Assembly (NCBI RefSeq): GCF_003013475.1
Contig: NZ_PXZO01000020.1
Coordinates: forward strand, 1-64,000
Length of the DNA: 64,000 nucleotides
Source of the DNA: Brevibacillus porteri
GTDB taxonomy: Bacteria; Bacillota; Bacilli; Brevibacillales; Brevibacillaceae
Reading direction: 5' to 3'
Below the pieces are notes generated by a model that saw only the letters and a program-made list of their open reading frames with translations, was not told where the DNA came from and searched no databases. This document shows positions 1 through 8,910 of the stretch, in pieces. The translations under genes were made by a program, and so were the position numbers. Positions within the stretch are counted from its first letter, which is position 1, and each line of letters begins with the position of its first letter.

Positions 1-18
1 GTCCGTCCCGAGGAGCCA
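1..18 (+). tRNA. tRNA 3' end (partial, identity outside window)
   Basis: The first 18 bases look like the end of a T arm, an acceptor strand (CCGAGGA plus discriminator G) and an encoded CCA. The anticodon lies upstream of the window, so the amino acid cannot be assigned; the acceptor pattern would suit tRNA-Asn. Confidence 0.6.
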
Positions 19-25
19 TATATAC

Positions 26-116
26 GGAGAGTTACCCAAGAGGCCGAAGGGGACGGTTTGCTAAACCGTTAGTATGCGCAAGCGTAGCGAGGGTTCGAAT
101 CCCTCACTCTCCGCCA
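26..116 (+). tRNA. tRNA-Ser (GCT)
   Basis: Class II tRNA with a long variable arm. The anticodon loop TTGCTAA gives GCT. T loop GGTTCGAAT is present and CCA is encoded. Confidence 0.95.
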
Positions 117-140
117 TATGTTTTAATCTCATAGCTTCAT

Positions 141-217
141 GGCGGTGTAGCTCAGCTGGTTAGAGCGTTCGGTTCATACCCGAAAGGTCGGGGGTTCGAT
201 TCCCTCCGCCGCTACCA
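141..217 (+). tRNA. tRNA-Met (CAT), elongator
   Basis: Acceptor GGCGGTG pairs with the 3' strand, the anticodon loop reads TTCATAC and CCA is encoded. It begins with a paired G-C, unlike the initiator at 586, so elongator Met is preferred. A lysidine-modified Ile2 tRNA is less likely by body sequence. Confidence 0.9.
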
Positions 218-225
218 TATTAGTT

Positions 226-310
226 GCGGTCGTGGTGGAATTGGCAGACACACCATCTTGAGGGGGTGGCGGGGCGACCCGTGCGAGTTCGAGTCTCGCC
301 GACCGCACCA
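226..310 (+). tRNA. tRNA-Leu (GAG)
   Basis: Class II tRNA with long variable arm; anticodon stem CCATC/GGTGG encloses loop TTGAGGG, giving anticodon GAG. CCA is encoded. Confidence 0.93.
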
Positions 311-324
311 TACTTCATAATCCT

Positions 325-398
325 GGCCCGTTGGTGAAGCGGTTTAACACAGCAGCCTTTCACGCTGTCATTCAGGGGTTCGAATCCCCTACGGGTCA
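325..398 (+). tRNA. tRNA-Glu (TTC), CCA not encoded
   Basis: Acceptor GGCCCGT pairs with ACGGGTC; the anticodon loop CTTTCAC gives TTC. After the discriminator A the sequence reads CCT, so the terminal CCA is not encoded and would need the CCA-adding enzyme. The other complete tRNAs here encode CCA. Confidence 0.93.
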
Positions 399-431
399 CC
401 TAGCAAAATGCCCTGCAAACACAGGGGTCCT

Positions 432-507
432 GGAGGCTTAGCTCAGCTGGGAGAGCATCTGCCTTACAAGCAGAGGGTCGGCGGTTCGATCCCGTCAGCC
501 TCCACCA
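432..507 (+). tRNA. tRNA-Val (TAC)
   Basis: Full cloverleaf with anticodon loop CTTACAA (TAC), T loop GGTTCGATC and encoded CCA. Confidence 0.95.
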
Positions 508-585
508 CTTATATTAATGGACAAGGAAGGTCAGCTAAAAGCGCCACGTCCTGTGGCAACACTGACACTCAGTCGTCCTGATTAT

Positions 586-662
<77 letters not shown>

Positions 663-667
663 AATAT

Positions 668-744
668 GGAGCTGTGGTGAAGTTGGAGTTCACGCCGGTC
701 TGTCACACCGGAGGTCGCGGGTTCGAGTCCCGTCAGCTCCGCCA
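668..744 (+). tRNA. tRNA-Asp (GTC)
   Basis: Cloverleaf with anticodon loop CTGTCAC (GTC), T loop GGTTCGAGT and encoded CCA. Confidence 0.95.
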
Positions 745-779
745 TTTTTATTAAAGAATGGCGAAAAGTAATCATAAAT

Positions 780-855
<76 letters not shown>

Positions 856-873
856 CTAATTAAATTCAACAGC

Positions 874-949
874 GCCGGTATAGCTCAATTGGTAGAGCAC
901 CTGACTTGTAATCAGGGGGTTGTGGGTTCAAGTCCTATTGCCGGCACCA
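874..949 (+). tRNA. tRNA-Thr (TGT)
   Basis: Acceptor GCCGGTA, anticodon loop CTTGTAA (TGT), encoded CCA. Confidence 0.95.
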
Positions 950-953
950 CCAT

Positions 954-1028
954 TGGGGTATAGCCAAGCGGTAAGGCAACGGACTTTGACTCCGTCATTC
1001 CTAGGTTCAAATCCTAGTACCCCAGCCA
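954..1028 (+). tRNA. tRNA-Gln (TTG)
   Basis: Begins TGGGGTA as usual for tRNA-Gln; anticodon loop CTTTGAC (TTG); encoded CCA. Confidence 0.95.
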
Positions 1029-1033
1029 TTTGC

Positions 1034-1109
1034 GAGCCATTAGCTCAGTTGGTAGAGCATCTGACTTTTAATCAGAGGGTCGAAGGTTCGAGTCCTTCAT
1101 GGCTCACCA
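1034..1109 (+). tRNA. tRNA-Lys (TTT)
   Basis: Acceptor GAGCCAT, anticodon loop CTTTTAA (TTT), encoded CCA. Confidence 0.95.
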
Positions 1110-1178
1110 GTTTTTTTTTGCTGAATAAGCAAAGCTGCGTGATAGTAACAGTAATGCCTTTTCTGTTCTAAGTAAAAT

Positions 1179-1260
1179 GCGGGTGTGGCGGAATGGCAGA
1201 CGCACCAGATTTAGGTTCTGGCGGGCAACCGTGGGGGTTCAAGTCCCTTCACCCGCACCA
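1179..1260 (+). tRNA. tRNA-Leu (TAG)
   Basis: Class II tRNA with acceptor GCGGGTG, anticodon loop TTTAGGT (TAG) and encoded CCA. Confidence 0.94.
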
Positions 1261-1311
1261 TACTATAACAGAAAGCTTTGTCCTCAGTACAAACCACATA
1301 AGATGTAACAT

Positions 1312-1387
1312 GCGGACGTAGCTCAATTGGTAGAGCGTCGCCTTGCCAAGGCGAAGGTCGAGGGTTCGAGACCCTTCGTCCGCTCCA
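1312..1387 (+). tRNA. tRNA-Gly (GCC)
   Basis: Acceptor GCGGACG, anticodon loop TTGCCAA (GCC), encoded CCA. Confidence 0.95.
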
Positions 1388-1394
1388 TTTATTT

Positions 1395-1471
1395 GTGCCC
1401 TTAGCTCAGCTGGATAGAGCGTTTGACTACGAATCAAAAGGTCGGGAGTTCGAATCTCTCAGGGCACGCCA
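1395..1471 (+). tRNA. tRNA-Arg (ACG)
   Basis: Acceptor GTGCCCT, anticodon loop CTACGAA (ACG, presumably edited to ICG), encoded CCA. It is the last tRNA of the array and is followed by an intrinsic terminator. Confidence 0.94.
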
Positions 1472-1488
1472 TATTTCATATGAAACCG

Positions 1489-1519
1489 AAGAGTAGGAAT
1501 AGATCCTACTCTTTTTTTT
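1489..1519 (+). terminator. Terminator of tRNA array
   Basis: Perfect stem AAGAGTAGGA / TCCTACTCTT with a short loop, followed by a run of T, just after the last tRNA. Confidence 0.9.
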
Positions 1520-1667
1520 ATAATGACTTGTGTATTTTTGCAAATTTTAAGCATTTTTCCCTTGTATCTCCTATTTGCATCCATTACTTTAGAATTACGC
1601 TGAAAGCATGGAGGAACAGCTGTTACAAACCTGCGGAAGAATATCATGGAACAGGAGTTGTATCAAC

Positions 1668-2621
1668 ATGAACCCTATCAAATTGGAACAAGTAAATCCT
1701 GCAATAGCCAGTTTAATCGATAATATAGAAAAAGTATTGATTGGTAAACGCTCCGTGATTGAGTTGATGGTAGCCGCTATTCTAGCGAATGGTCACGTTT
1801 TGCTCGAAGATGTACCAGGCGTTGGGAAGACCATGATGGTACGGGCATTGTCCAGATCAATCAGCGGTGAGTTTAAACGTATTCAATTTACCCCAGATTT
1901 GTTGCCAACGGATGTGACAGGGGTTGCTATCTTTAATCAAAAAAGTCTGGAGTTTGAGTTCCGTCAAGGGCCGATTTTTGCGAATGTCATTCTTGCAGAC
2001 GAAATCAACCGGACTTCGCCAAAAACACAATCTGCACTTTTAGAAGCAATGGAAGAGCGCTCAGTAACAATCGATGGGGCTACGTATCGATTGGCAGAGC
2101 CGTTTTTTGTGATGGCTACGCAAAACCCATTAGAGTATGAAGGGACCTTCCCATTACCTGAAGCTCAATTGGACCGATTTTTCATGCAATTAAGTTTGGG
2201 GTATCCAACGGTAGAGGAAGAAATGCGGATGCTGTCCAGATTCTCGGCAGCGAATCCATTGGAAGAGCTTCAGCCGGTTATGACCACAGCCGAGCTGGCG
2301 GAACTTCAACGCCAGGTGTCGACGATTAAGGTATCGGAAGGAATAAAAGAATACATCGTACGTCTATGTCATCGTACGCGTGAGCATCATCATATCTATC
2401 TAGGCGTGAGCCCGCGCGGTTCCCTTGCTCTTTTCCGGGCTGTTCAGGCGTTGGCCTTCGTTCGTGGACGTGACTATGTCATTCCAGATGACGTGAAGGA
2501 ACTAGTTCCAGTTGTGTTTGCACACCGTATGATTGTGAAACCAGAAGCAAGACTGGAAGGAGCAACCGTAGATCGGGTGTTGGCTATGATCTTGTCTGAG
2601 ACCCGTGTCCCGGTAAGCTAA
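1668..2621 (+). CDS. yeaC: MoxR-family AAA+ ATPase
   Basis: AAA+ chaperone-like ATPase of the MoxR family, 317 residues. Visible motifs are Walker A (VPGVGKT), Walker B followed by a sensor region (ADEINRTSPKTQSALLEAME) and sensor 1 (ATQNPLEYEG). MoxR proteins act with the DUF58 and transglutaminase partners encoded directly downstream, probably remodelling a surface or protein complex; the substrate is not known. The start at 1668 is chosen because the family homology begins at MNPIKL and a GGAG lies 11 bases upstream; an in-frame ATG at 1608 would add 20 non-conserved residues. The trio followed by guaA matches Bacillus yeaC-yeaD-yebA-guaA. Confidence 0.93.
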   Translation: MNPIKLEQVNPAIASLIDNIEKVLIGKRSVIELMVAAILANGHVLLEDVPGVGKTMMVRALSRSISGEFKRIQFTPDLLPTDVTGVAIFNQKSLEFEFRQGPIFANVILADEINRTSPKTQSALLEAMEERSVTIDGATYRLAEPFFVMATQNPLEYEGTFPLPEAQLDRFFMQLSLGYPTVEEEMRMLSRFSAANPLEELQPVMTTAELAELQRQVSTIKVSEGIKEYIVRLCHRTREHHHIYLGVSPRGSLALFRAVQALAFVRGRDYVIPDDVKELVPVVFAHRMIVKPEARLEGATVDRVLAMILSETRVPVS

Positions 2622-2635
2622 GGCGGTGATTGCAG

Positions 2636-3841
2636 ATGAGACAGCAAAGGTGGGGTAGGCTCAAGGCGATTGCATTAGTCCTGATCACGTATGCATTCGC
2701 AAAATTTCAAGGTGGCTTCTCAAGCTGGTTTCTTTTCTATAGTAGTTTGGTGTTTCTCCTGTATGAAATTGTGGCTTATGTACTCATGTTCACGAAGCTA
2801 GAAGTCGAGCGTGAACTAGATCGCAATCGTCTACAGGATGGGGAAGATGTCATTGTAACGATACGCTTGCGCCGGAGGATTTGGTTTCCGCTGGGATGGC
2901 ATATGATTATGGAGCCATTGCCGGCGAGGCTGGCTGGCGTGTATGAACCGCATCGACAACTGATATTCCCATGGTTCAAAAGGGAAGTCGAGTTTCGGTA
3001 TGTCATACCCAATGTACCGCGTGGATACTATCGTCTGGATGAATGTGTAGTGAGCGGCGGGGATTTTTTTGGATTTTTTGAGCGTCGGAAGGTTTATTCG
3101 ATTTCTCAGGAGTTTCTCGTTTATCCAAAATACAAAGAATTGACCCATTGGGCCCTAGGTGACGGCAGCTTTAGTGGGACGGTGCATGTTTCCCATCGAC
3201 GCTCTGACGACGTAGCAGCAGTACGCGGCGTAAGAGACTATCATCGGGGCGATCGGTTGAGCCAAATTCATTGGCGAGCTTCCGCACGGGGGATGGGTCT
3301 GAAGACGAAAGAGTTTGAGCATCAGGCGATGAATCAGGCTGTCTTTTTCCTTGATGTGGAGAAGGCGAGCTACCAAGGGAAGCCTGTGCACTTGTTCGAA
3401 ACAGCAGTGAAGCTAGCTGCGAGTCTGATCGCTTACGCCAATCGGAATCAATACCATTATGGGCTCGTGTACAAGCAAGCAGAACGTATATCGATACCAA
3501 CAGGACTGTCCCATGCTCATTTCCTCAGAGTTTTTGATCAATTAGCTCGTGTCGCACCAGAAGGACAAGAGTTATTTGCAAGAATTGTGGGAAGAGAATC
3601 ATTGGAGCAGCCTCAAGGTGTCACTTTGATTATTATTACACCGCATGTAGAAAAAACGCTGATCAGTCGTTTGGTCACACTGGCTCAAAAAGGTAGACGG
3701 GTGCAGTTGTTTCTCATGCAGAACGAGTCAACGATTTCGCATGAACAAAAACAAGCGTTGCAGCTGCTTGGCGCAAACAAAGTAACATGTACGTCTATTC
3801 ACATGGATGATCAAGAGTGGAAACGGATTGGAGGTGCATAG
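2636..3841 (+). CDS. yeaD: DUF58 domain membrane protein
   Basis: 401-residue protein with two hydrophobic segments near the N terminus (about residues 11-27 and 32-50), then a soluble part carrying the DUF58 signature YHRGDRLSQIHWRASAR. DUF58 proteins often have a von Willebrand A-like fold and are nearly always encoded beside MoxR ATPases, as here. The ATG at 2636 sits just downstream of an AGGCGGTGA ribosome binding site; a TTG at 2630 overlaps that site and is unlikely. The gene starts 14 bases after the ATPase stop. Function within the MoxR/transglutaminase system is inferred, not demonstrated. Confidence 0.9.
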   Translation: MRQQRWGRLKAIALVLITYAFAKFQGGFSSWFLFYSSLVFLLYEIVAYVLMFTKLEVERELDRNRLQDGEDVIVTIRLRRRIWFPLGWHMIMEPLPARLAGVYEPHRQLIFPWFKREVEFRYVIPNVPRGYYRLDECVVSGGDFFGFFERRKVYSISQEFLVYPKYKELTHWALGDGSFSGTVHVSHRRSDDVAAVRGVRDYHRGDRLSQIHWRASARGMGLKTKEFEHQAMNQAVFFLDVEKASYQGKPVHLFETAVKLAASLIAYANRNQYHYGLVYKQAERISIPTGLSHAHFLRVFDQLARVAPEGQELFARIVGRESLEQPQGVTLIIITPHVEKTLISRLVTLAQKGRRVQLFLMQNESTISHEQKQALQLLGANKVTCTSIHMDDQEWKRIGGA

Positions 3842-3845
3842 ACTC

Positions 3846-6080
3846 ATGAGCGTTTGGAAGCGTCCAACGATTTGGGAATGGGTCTTGGCCCTTTTTCTGT
3901 TCCTGATGTTAAGAGAGTGGCTTCTTCCTCTACAGACATTAACCGATACGGGCATTCTGTGGCCGTTTTATGCGATTGTGGCTGGAGTCATTATCATTGA
4001 CCTGTTGATCCCTTATCGGTGGCTAACCTTGCCGATCAAGGCTCTTGGGCTAGTGGTGCTTTTGCATGCTACTTTATTTGACAAACCGTTTTTTGACACG
4101 GAATGGATTGGCGAATTGTACGGGCAGATGATTCACGATCTTCCGTTAGCGTTTCAACAGGATTGGGCCAGCATGTCGATCTTGTCGCGGAATACGATGT
4201 TTGATCTCGTTTTGGTGTTGTTAGCGACAATGTTAACGTATCTTGTGCTGGAACAACGGCAAGGCTTATGGTTTGTCTTTTTGACGGAACTGTATTTGGC
4301 TGTGTTGGATACGTTTCTCCCGTATGATGCCAGTGCAGGGGTTGTACGGACGCTGATCATTGGTTTCCTGATGCTGGCCATTAGCCATCTGATGAAGATG
4401 ACGAACATGGCAACACTGGCAGGGAAGAGAAGCCGAATCATGCTCAACTCACTGCTGGCTTCGGTGTTGGTCATTATGGTCTGTATAGGCATCGGTTATG
4501 CTGCACCGAAGTCAGGACCGTCATGGCCTGATCCGATCGCCTTTTTAACAGGGAAAGGAAACGATACCCCTGTTGGTGTGATGAAAAAAGTAGGATACGA
4601 CAACAACGACGAACGGTTGGGCGGTCCTTTCATGCAAGATAACACATTAGTGTTTATTGCAAAGACGAACGAGCGCAGCTATTGGCGAGGTGACTCGAAG
4701 GACGTGTATACAGGAGTTGGTTGGGAAAAAGGCGATAGAGAGTACGAGTCAATCCTGGACCCGCAAACCTATACATGGGAGAATACGTTGTTCCAAGGGC
4801 TTGAAACGAAGAAGGTACAAGCAACATTAGAATTTAAAGGCCCGCAGCAATTCCCTACTGTCTTTTATCAAGGTCAGCTGAATAAGGTGAGCAACTACGC
4901 TCCACCAGAGGCAACCGTTGTTTATGACAAAATGAATCAGCAGCTCGAAGTACGGGCAGGAAAAATCAACTTGGTTCAGCTGAGTGAGAAAAACGGTCGG
5001 CCAGAGTACGGCCCCAATCCGCTTTTGCTCAAACTGAATCAATATAAGGTCGAGACAGAAGTACCGATTGTCAGTGAAAAGGCCGTGACGAATGCGGGGA
5101 CGAACTATCCGGATGATATCAAAGAGCGCTATTTGCAAGTGCCAGCCTCGGTGCCTCCGCGAGTAAGAGAGCTTGCTGCAACGATTACGAAGGATGCCAA
5201 GACTCCTTATGATAAAGTGAGAGCGATCGAGAATTACTTGCGCTCAAGTGGAAAATATAAGTATGAAACGAAAGACGTTCCAGTCGCTGCAGAAGGTCAG
5301 GATTTTGTCGATCACTTCTTGTTTGACAGCCTTCGAGGGTACTGTGACCATTTCTCCACTTCGATGGCGGTTATGCTTCGTACCTTGGATATCCCAACAC
5401 GTTGGGTCAAGGGCTTTGCTCCAGGTGAACGAGTGGGAACGGATGCGTTTAATTACGAGACTGTAGAAGTGCGCAACAAGGATGCTCACTCGTGGGTAGA
5501 GGTATACTTCCCGGAGGTTGGTTGGGTTCCATTTGAAGCGACGAGTTCATTCATGTCACCTGTTCGTTTTAATTATGATCTGGTCACCTCACAGCCGCAG
5601 ATCCCCGTTCCATTGCCAAACATGGAGAATCAAACGAATATTGATCGTGGGGATGGACGTTTCAATGAGCTGGAAGAGGGCGACAGACCAGCAGGCAGCT
5701 GGATTAAGATTCCATGGCAAGTAAATGCGGGATTGGCTGTAGCCGCTATCGTAGCAGGAATTATCGCGTGGCGCCGCAGACAAGACATCCAGCTATGGTG
5801 GATGCGCAGGCAACTGAATCAACAGCGAAGCAGTGAGTTCCCGGATCGGTACCATCTGCTGATGCGAATGATGGAGCGAGTCTACACGCGCAGACAGCCA
5901 GGAGAAACATTGCGAGAGTATGTGGGCAGGATGACCCTGCCGGCAGACAAGCGACAAGACCTGCGCTATTTGACGGAGCTGTACGAACGTACCGTGTATG
6001 GCTACAAACAAATGGAACAAAAGGCGAGAACAATAGCAGAGCAAATACTCGAACGGTTAATCCGTCAATTGAAGCCTTGA
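3846..6080 (+). CDS. yebA: Membrane transglutaminase-like protein (TgpA family)
   Basis: 744-residue membrane protein: about six N-terminal membrane segments, a long external domain with the transglutaminase/protease catalytic residues (Cys500 in RGYCDHFSTSMA, His in KDAHSWVEVYFP, acidic residue in PFEATS), then one membrane segment (residues about 620-640) and a basic, DUF4129-like cytoplasmic tail. The family is called TgpA after Pseudomonas; it probably processes or crosslinks extracytoplasmic protein. Start at 3846 (MSVWKRP) follows GGAGGTG with 8-base spacing and lies five bases after the DUF58 stop, so the three genes form one operon. Confidence 0.9.
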   Translation: MSVWKRPTIWEWVLALFLFLMLREWLLPLQTLTDTGILWPFYAIVAGVIIIDLLIPYRWLTLPIKALGLVVLLHATLFDKPFFDTEWIGELYGQMIHDLPLAFQQDWASMSILSRNTMFDLVLVLLATMLTYLVLEQRQGLWFVFLTELYLAVLDTFLPYDASAGVVRTLIIGFLMLAISHLMKMTNMATLAGKRSRIMLNSLLASVLVIMVCIGIGYAAPKSGPSWPDPIAFLTGKGNDTPVGVMKKVGYDNNDERLGGPFMQDNTLVFIAKTNERSYWRGDSKDVYTGVGWEKGDREYESILDPQTYTWENTLFQGLETKKVQATLEFKGPQQFPTVFYQGQLNKVSNYAPPEATVVYDKMNQQLEVRAGKINLVQLSEKNGRPEYGPNPLLLKLNQYKVETEVPIVSEKAVTNAGTNYPDDIKERYLQVPASVPPRVRELAATITKDAKTPYDKVRAIENYLRSSGKYKYETKDVPVAAEGQDFVDHFLFDSLRGYCDHFSTSMAVMLRTLDIPTRWVKGFAPGERVGTDAFNYETVEVRNKDAHSWVEVYFPEVGWVPFEATSSFMSPVRFNYDLVTSQPQIPVPLPNMENQTNIDRGDGRFNELEEGDRPAGSWIKIPWQVNAGLAVAAIVAGIIAWRRRQDIQLWWMRRQLNQQRSSEFPDRYHLLMRMMERVYTRRQPGETLREYVGRMTLPADKRQDLRYLTELYERTVYGYKQMEQKARTIAEQILERLIRQLKP

Positions 6081-6105
6081 ACAATGCCGTTCCATCTGCT
6101 AGAAT
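6077..6105 (+). promoter_or_regulatory. Predicted sigma-A promoter of guaA
   Basis: TTGAAC and TAGAAT separated by 17 bases, overlapping the end of the transglutaminase gene. Transcription would begin just before the purine riboswitch. Confidence 0.6.
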
Positions 6106-6112
6106 GACGATC

Positions 6113-6192
6113 AATGAGACTCGTATAATGATCAGGAATAGGGCCTGAAAGTTTCTACCGCTAGACCGTAAATTTGGCGACTACGAGGAGAG
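6113..6192 (+). ncRNA. Guanine (purine) riboswitch upstream of guaA
   Basis: P1 arms ACTCGTA / TACGAG, conserved ATAAT, J2/3 sequence TTTCTACC, an L3 loop with CCGTAAA and J3/1 GACTACG. The specificity base (C6181, matching C74 of the xpt aptamer) predicts guanine/hypoxanthine binding rather than adenine. It is followed by a terminator hairpin at 6235-6289, so guanine is expected to switch guaA off. Confidence 0.93.
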
Positions 6193-6234
6193 CACATCGG
6201 ATTTTTGTACATGCAAACCGCACATGTGTACACA

Positions 6235-6289
6235 AGCTGGGACGTTGCCTCCGTATTGTTTATCGGAGAAAAGCAGTCCCGGCTTTTTT
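6235..6289 (+). terminator. Riboswitch-controlled terminator before guaA
   Basis: Long stem AGCTGGGAC / GTCCCGGCT with an inner CTCCG/CGGAG hairpin, then TTTTTT. It is placed between the aptamer and guaA as an expression platform. Confidence 0.85.
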
Positions 6290-6362
6290 GCAAATATGCG
6301 ACAACTTCGCATGGCATGCCGACACTTGCACGTCCTGTATGTTACAGGAGAAGGGGGATATG

Positions 6363-7901
6363 ATGGACAAGTCAATGGAAATGGTCGTCGTACTCGATTT
6401 CGGAGGCCAGTATAATCAGTTGATCGCGCGCCGTGTACGCGATCTGGGTGTTTATAGTGAACTGATAGCGTTCAATACACCTGTTGAAAAGATTAAAGAG
6501 ATGAATCCAAAAGGGATTATTTTCTCTGGAGGACCTGCTAGCGTGTACGAAGAGGGAGCACCAACTGTAGACCCTGCGATTTTTGATCTAGGCTTGCCTG
6601 TATTGGGTATTTGCTACGGTATGCAGTTGATGAGCCATTTGACGGGCGGAAAAGTAGAACGCGCGGGTAAACGCGAGTACGGAAAAGCTGAATTGCGGAT
6701 GCAGCAAAAACACAGCTTGTACGACAAATGGGATACGAATGAAATCGTGTGGATGAGCCACTCTGACAAAGTAGTGGAGCTCCCAACCGGATTTGTTATT
6801 GATGCGGTAAGCGACAGCTGCCCGGTAGCTGCGATCAGCAACCCTGAGCGCCAGCTGTACGGCGTACAGTTCCATCCAGAAGTAGTTCATACCCAAAAAG
6901 GTACTGAGTTCATCGGAAACTTCCTGTTCAACATTTGTGGATGTGAAGCGAATTGGAGCATGACGACGTTCATCGAAGACGAGCTGGTTCGCATTCGTGA
7001 AACAGTTGGCAATAAGCAAGTACTGTGTGCGTTGAGCGGCGGTGTGGATTCTTCCGTAGTAGCAGCGCTGATTCACAAAGCGATTGGCGATCAATTGACG
7101 TGCATGTTCGTTGACCACGGTCTTCTGCGTCAAGGGGAAGCAGAAGGCGTAATGGAAACATTCGCTGAGAAATTCTCCATGAAAGTGCTCAAGATCGATG
7201 CGCGCGAGCGTTTCATGAGCAAGCTCAAAGGTGTATCTGACCCAGAGCAAAAGCGCAAAATCATCGGTAACGAGTTCATTTATGTATTCGATGAAGAAGC
7301 AGCCAAGCTGACAGATATGGATTTCTTGGCACAGGGTACGCTGTACACCGATATCGTTGAGAGTGGAACAGCAACTGCGCAAACGATCAAATCGCACCAC
7401 AACGTAGGCGGTTTGCCAGAAGACATGAAGTTCACGTTGATTGAACCATTGAAAACCTTGTTCAAAGACGAAGTACGCAAACTGGGTAAAGAGCTGGGCT
7501 TGCCAGATGAGATTGTTTGGCGTCAGCCATTCCCAGGACCAGGCCTCGGCATTCGTGTTTTGGGTGAAGTTACGGAAGAAAAACTGAAGATCGTTCGTGA
7601 ATCCGATGCGATCTTGCGTGAGGAGATTGCCAAGGCAGGTCTCGATCGGGAAATCTGGCAGTACTTCACGGCTTTGCCAAACATGACGACCGTAGGTGTA
7701 ATGGGAGATGTTCGTACGTATTCTTACACAGTAGGGATTCGTGCGGTAACGTCCATTGATGGTATGACTGCTGACTGGGCACGCATTCCATGGGATGTAT
7801 TGGAGAAAATCTCTGTGCGTATCGTGAATGAAGTAGACAATGTTAACCGCATTGTATATGATGTAACGTCCAAACCACCAGCAACAATTGAGTGGGAATA
7901 G
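6363..7901 (+). CDS. guaA: GMP synthase (glutamine-hydrolysing)
   Basis: Converts XMP to GMP using glutamine and ATP. 512 residues in three parts: class I glutamine amidotransferase (nucleophile in GICYGMQ, then FHPE), ATP pyrophosphatase (SGGVDSS P-loop) and the C-terminal dimerisation domain ([11 protein letters not shown]). Full length for the family. Two adjacent ATGs occur at 6360 and 6363 behind AGAAGGGGG; 6363 gives the better spacing. Controlled by the guanine riboswitch and terminator upstream; ends at a terminator. Confidence 0.97.
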   Translation: MDKSMEMVVVLDFGGQYNQLIARRVRDLGVYSELIAFNTPVEKIKEMNPKGIIFSGGPASVYEEGAPTVDPAIFDLGLPVLGICYGMQLMSHLTGGKVERAGKREYGKAELRMQQKHSLYDKWDTNEIVWMSHSDKVVELPTGFVIDAVSDSCPVAAISNPERQLYGVQFHPEVVHTQKGTEFIGNFLFNICGCEANWSMTTFIEDELVRIRETVGNKQVLCALSGGVDSSVVAALIHKAIGDQLTCMFVDHGLLRQGEAEGVMETFAEKFSMKVLKIDARERFMSKLKGVSDPEQKRKIIGNEFIYVFDEEAAKLTDMDFLAQGTLYTDIVESGTATAQTIKSHHNVGGLPEDMKFTLIEPLKTLFKDEVRKLGKELGLPDEIVWRQPFPGPGLGIRVLGEVTEEKLKIVRESDAILREEIAKAGLDREIWQYFTALPNMTTVGVMGDVRTYSYTVGIRAVTSIDGMTADWARIPWDVLEKISVRIVNEVDNVNRIVYDVTSKPPATIEWE

Positions 7902-7913
7902 GAACAAAAAATG

Positions 7914-7958
7914 ACTCTCTTTTATTTGCGTGATTTGCGAATAAAAGAGAGTTTTTTT
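7914..7958 (+). terminator. guaA terminator
   Basis: Near-perfect stem ACTCTCTTTTATT / AATAAAAGAGAGT followed by a T run; the A run on the other side means it may also serve the minus-strand gene at 7970-8455. Confidence 0.9.
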
Positions 7959-7969
7959 ATGACCAAGAA

Positions 7970-8455
7970 TTATCTCGTTCCATACATCATGAGAAGCTTC
8001 CCATTTTCTTTGGCTAGAGCAATATAAATGACCCCGCCTAGCCATCCCGGAGGAAGAGTTCCTTCGATAATCCAAGCTTCTGCAATCGGGTTATAGCTGA
8101 TAGCGAAGGGAGCTTCCTTTAAAAACGGAGAATAGTGCTCCGCTAAATAGGAGAAGATTGCAGTGGCAACTGCGTGTTCATCTATAAGCTCACCAAAAGC
8201 AATTTCATCTCCAAACCGATCTTGCTGGAGAAGAGTGTCGCGATCGGCGAAATAGAGTTCAAACCTTCCATATAAATTCTCATCATACAAATCACGTTCT
8301 ACAAAGCCATATTCGATGACCTTTTCCTTTTGCTGAACGTTGCGTTTGCTCTTTTTCTTATCGTCGACCCGTAGGGTGATTTGATTGACTCGAAGCCGGT
8401 CACGTTCTCGCTCCTGCTCCGCTATTATTTGCTCCCAAGCATCCATATAGCTCAT
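7970..8455 (-). CDS. Hypothetical protein with NTF2-like C-terminal motif
   Basis: 161 residues, no signal peptide or membrane segment. The N-terminal 45 residues are highly charged. The C-terminal part (AEAWIIEGTLPP, GGVIYIAL, then a short GKLL strand) resembles NTF2-fold immunity-like proteins, which share W-V-x-GTLP and GGVPYI motifs; that match is from memory and weak. It is transcribed against guaA and pbuG as a single gene, with an AGGGTGG ribosome binding site. No toxin gene is nearby, so an immunity role is not supported by context. Confidence 0.7.
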   Translation of the reverse strand: MSYMDAWEQIIAEQERERDRLRVNQITLRVDDKKKSKRNVQQKEKVIEYGFVERDLYDENLYGRFELYFADRDTLLQQDRFGDEIAFGELIDEHAVATAIFSYLAEHYSPFLKEAPFAISYNPIAEAWIIEGTLPPGWLGGVIYIALAKENGKLLMMYGTR

Positions 8456-8528
8456 TTTGGACCACCCTAAAAGAGATTGTTGAGATCTGGAGGAATCTAT
8501 GCAAGTATAACACAGGCCGTATTAGAAA

Positions 8529-8572
8529 ATATCCGGATATTAAACTCTTTCCAAAAATGAATGTTCGTATTT
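8529..8572 (+). promoter_or_regulatory. Two candidate PurBoxes upstream of pbuG
   Basis: The box at 8560-8572 fits AWWGTTCGGWWWT at 12 of 13 positions and ends three bases before the -35. A weaker inverted partner at 8529-8541 (ATATCCGGATATT) lies 18 bases upstream. Paired, opposed PurBoxes are how PurR binds in Bacillus. Confidence 0.5.
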
Positions 8573-8575
8573 TCG

Positions 8576-8604
8576 TTGACATTCCCTATGTCACCTGATA
8601 CACT
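8576..8604 (+). promoter_or_regulatory. Predicted pbuG promoter
   Basis: TTGACA and TACACT with a 17-base spacer. The same two hexamers occur in front of purE. Confidence 0.75.
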
Positions 8605-8631
8605 TCTCAATGTGAGTAGGTAATATAGGAA

Positions 8632-8702
8632 GGTTCGTATATTCTTGAGAATATGGCTCGAGAGTTTCTACATGGTCGCCGTTAACGACCTGGCTACGAA
8701 CA
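8632..8702 (+). ncRNA. Guanine-type purine riboswitch upstream of pbuG
   Basis: P1 TTCGTA / TACGAA, P2 CTTGAG / CTCGAG around AATATGG, J2/3 TTTCTACAT, and P3 GGTCG / CGACC with loop CCGTTAA. The specificity base C8694 predicts guanine or hypoxanthine. J2/3 ends CAT rather than CC and the L3 loop is GTTAA rather than GTAAA, so it departs from consensus at normally conserved places. Confidence 0.88.
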
Positions 8703-8765
8703 AAATGTCATCGGGATCTGATTTTGTTATTATATTTGGAATTATTCCCGGAGTGTTTTGTTTGA

Positions 8766-8803
8766 AGGCCAGGCGCATGATAAGAGCGTCCGGGCCTTTT
8801 TTT
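8766..8803 (+). terminator. Riboswitch-controlled terminator before pbuG
   Basis: Stem GGCCxGGCGC / GCGTCCxGGCC with small internal mismatches, followed by seven T; lies between the aptamer and pbuG. Confidence 0.8.
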
Positions 8804-8910
8804 GTGAAAAACGTCTCAACGTTTTTCATTAAATAAGATGTGACCGTTTACGGTCGGCAAAAAACAGTCTATCTGTTTTTGCAACAAGATTAGTATGGGG
8901 GGACTTATAG

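Noticed and set aside
1608..1667. Longer N terminus of the MoxR ATPase
   Set aside because: The 20 extra residues lack family similarity and ATG 1668 has the better ribosome binding site.
6588..8075. 495-codon minus-strand open frame antisense to guaA
   Set aside because: Mirror of guaA codons and overlaps the terminator and the real minus-strand gene at 7970-8455.
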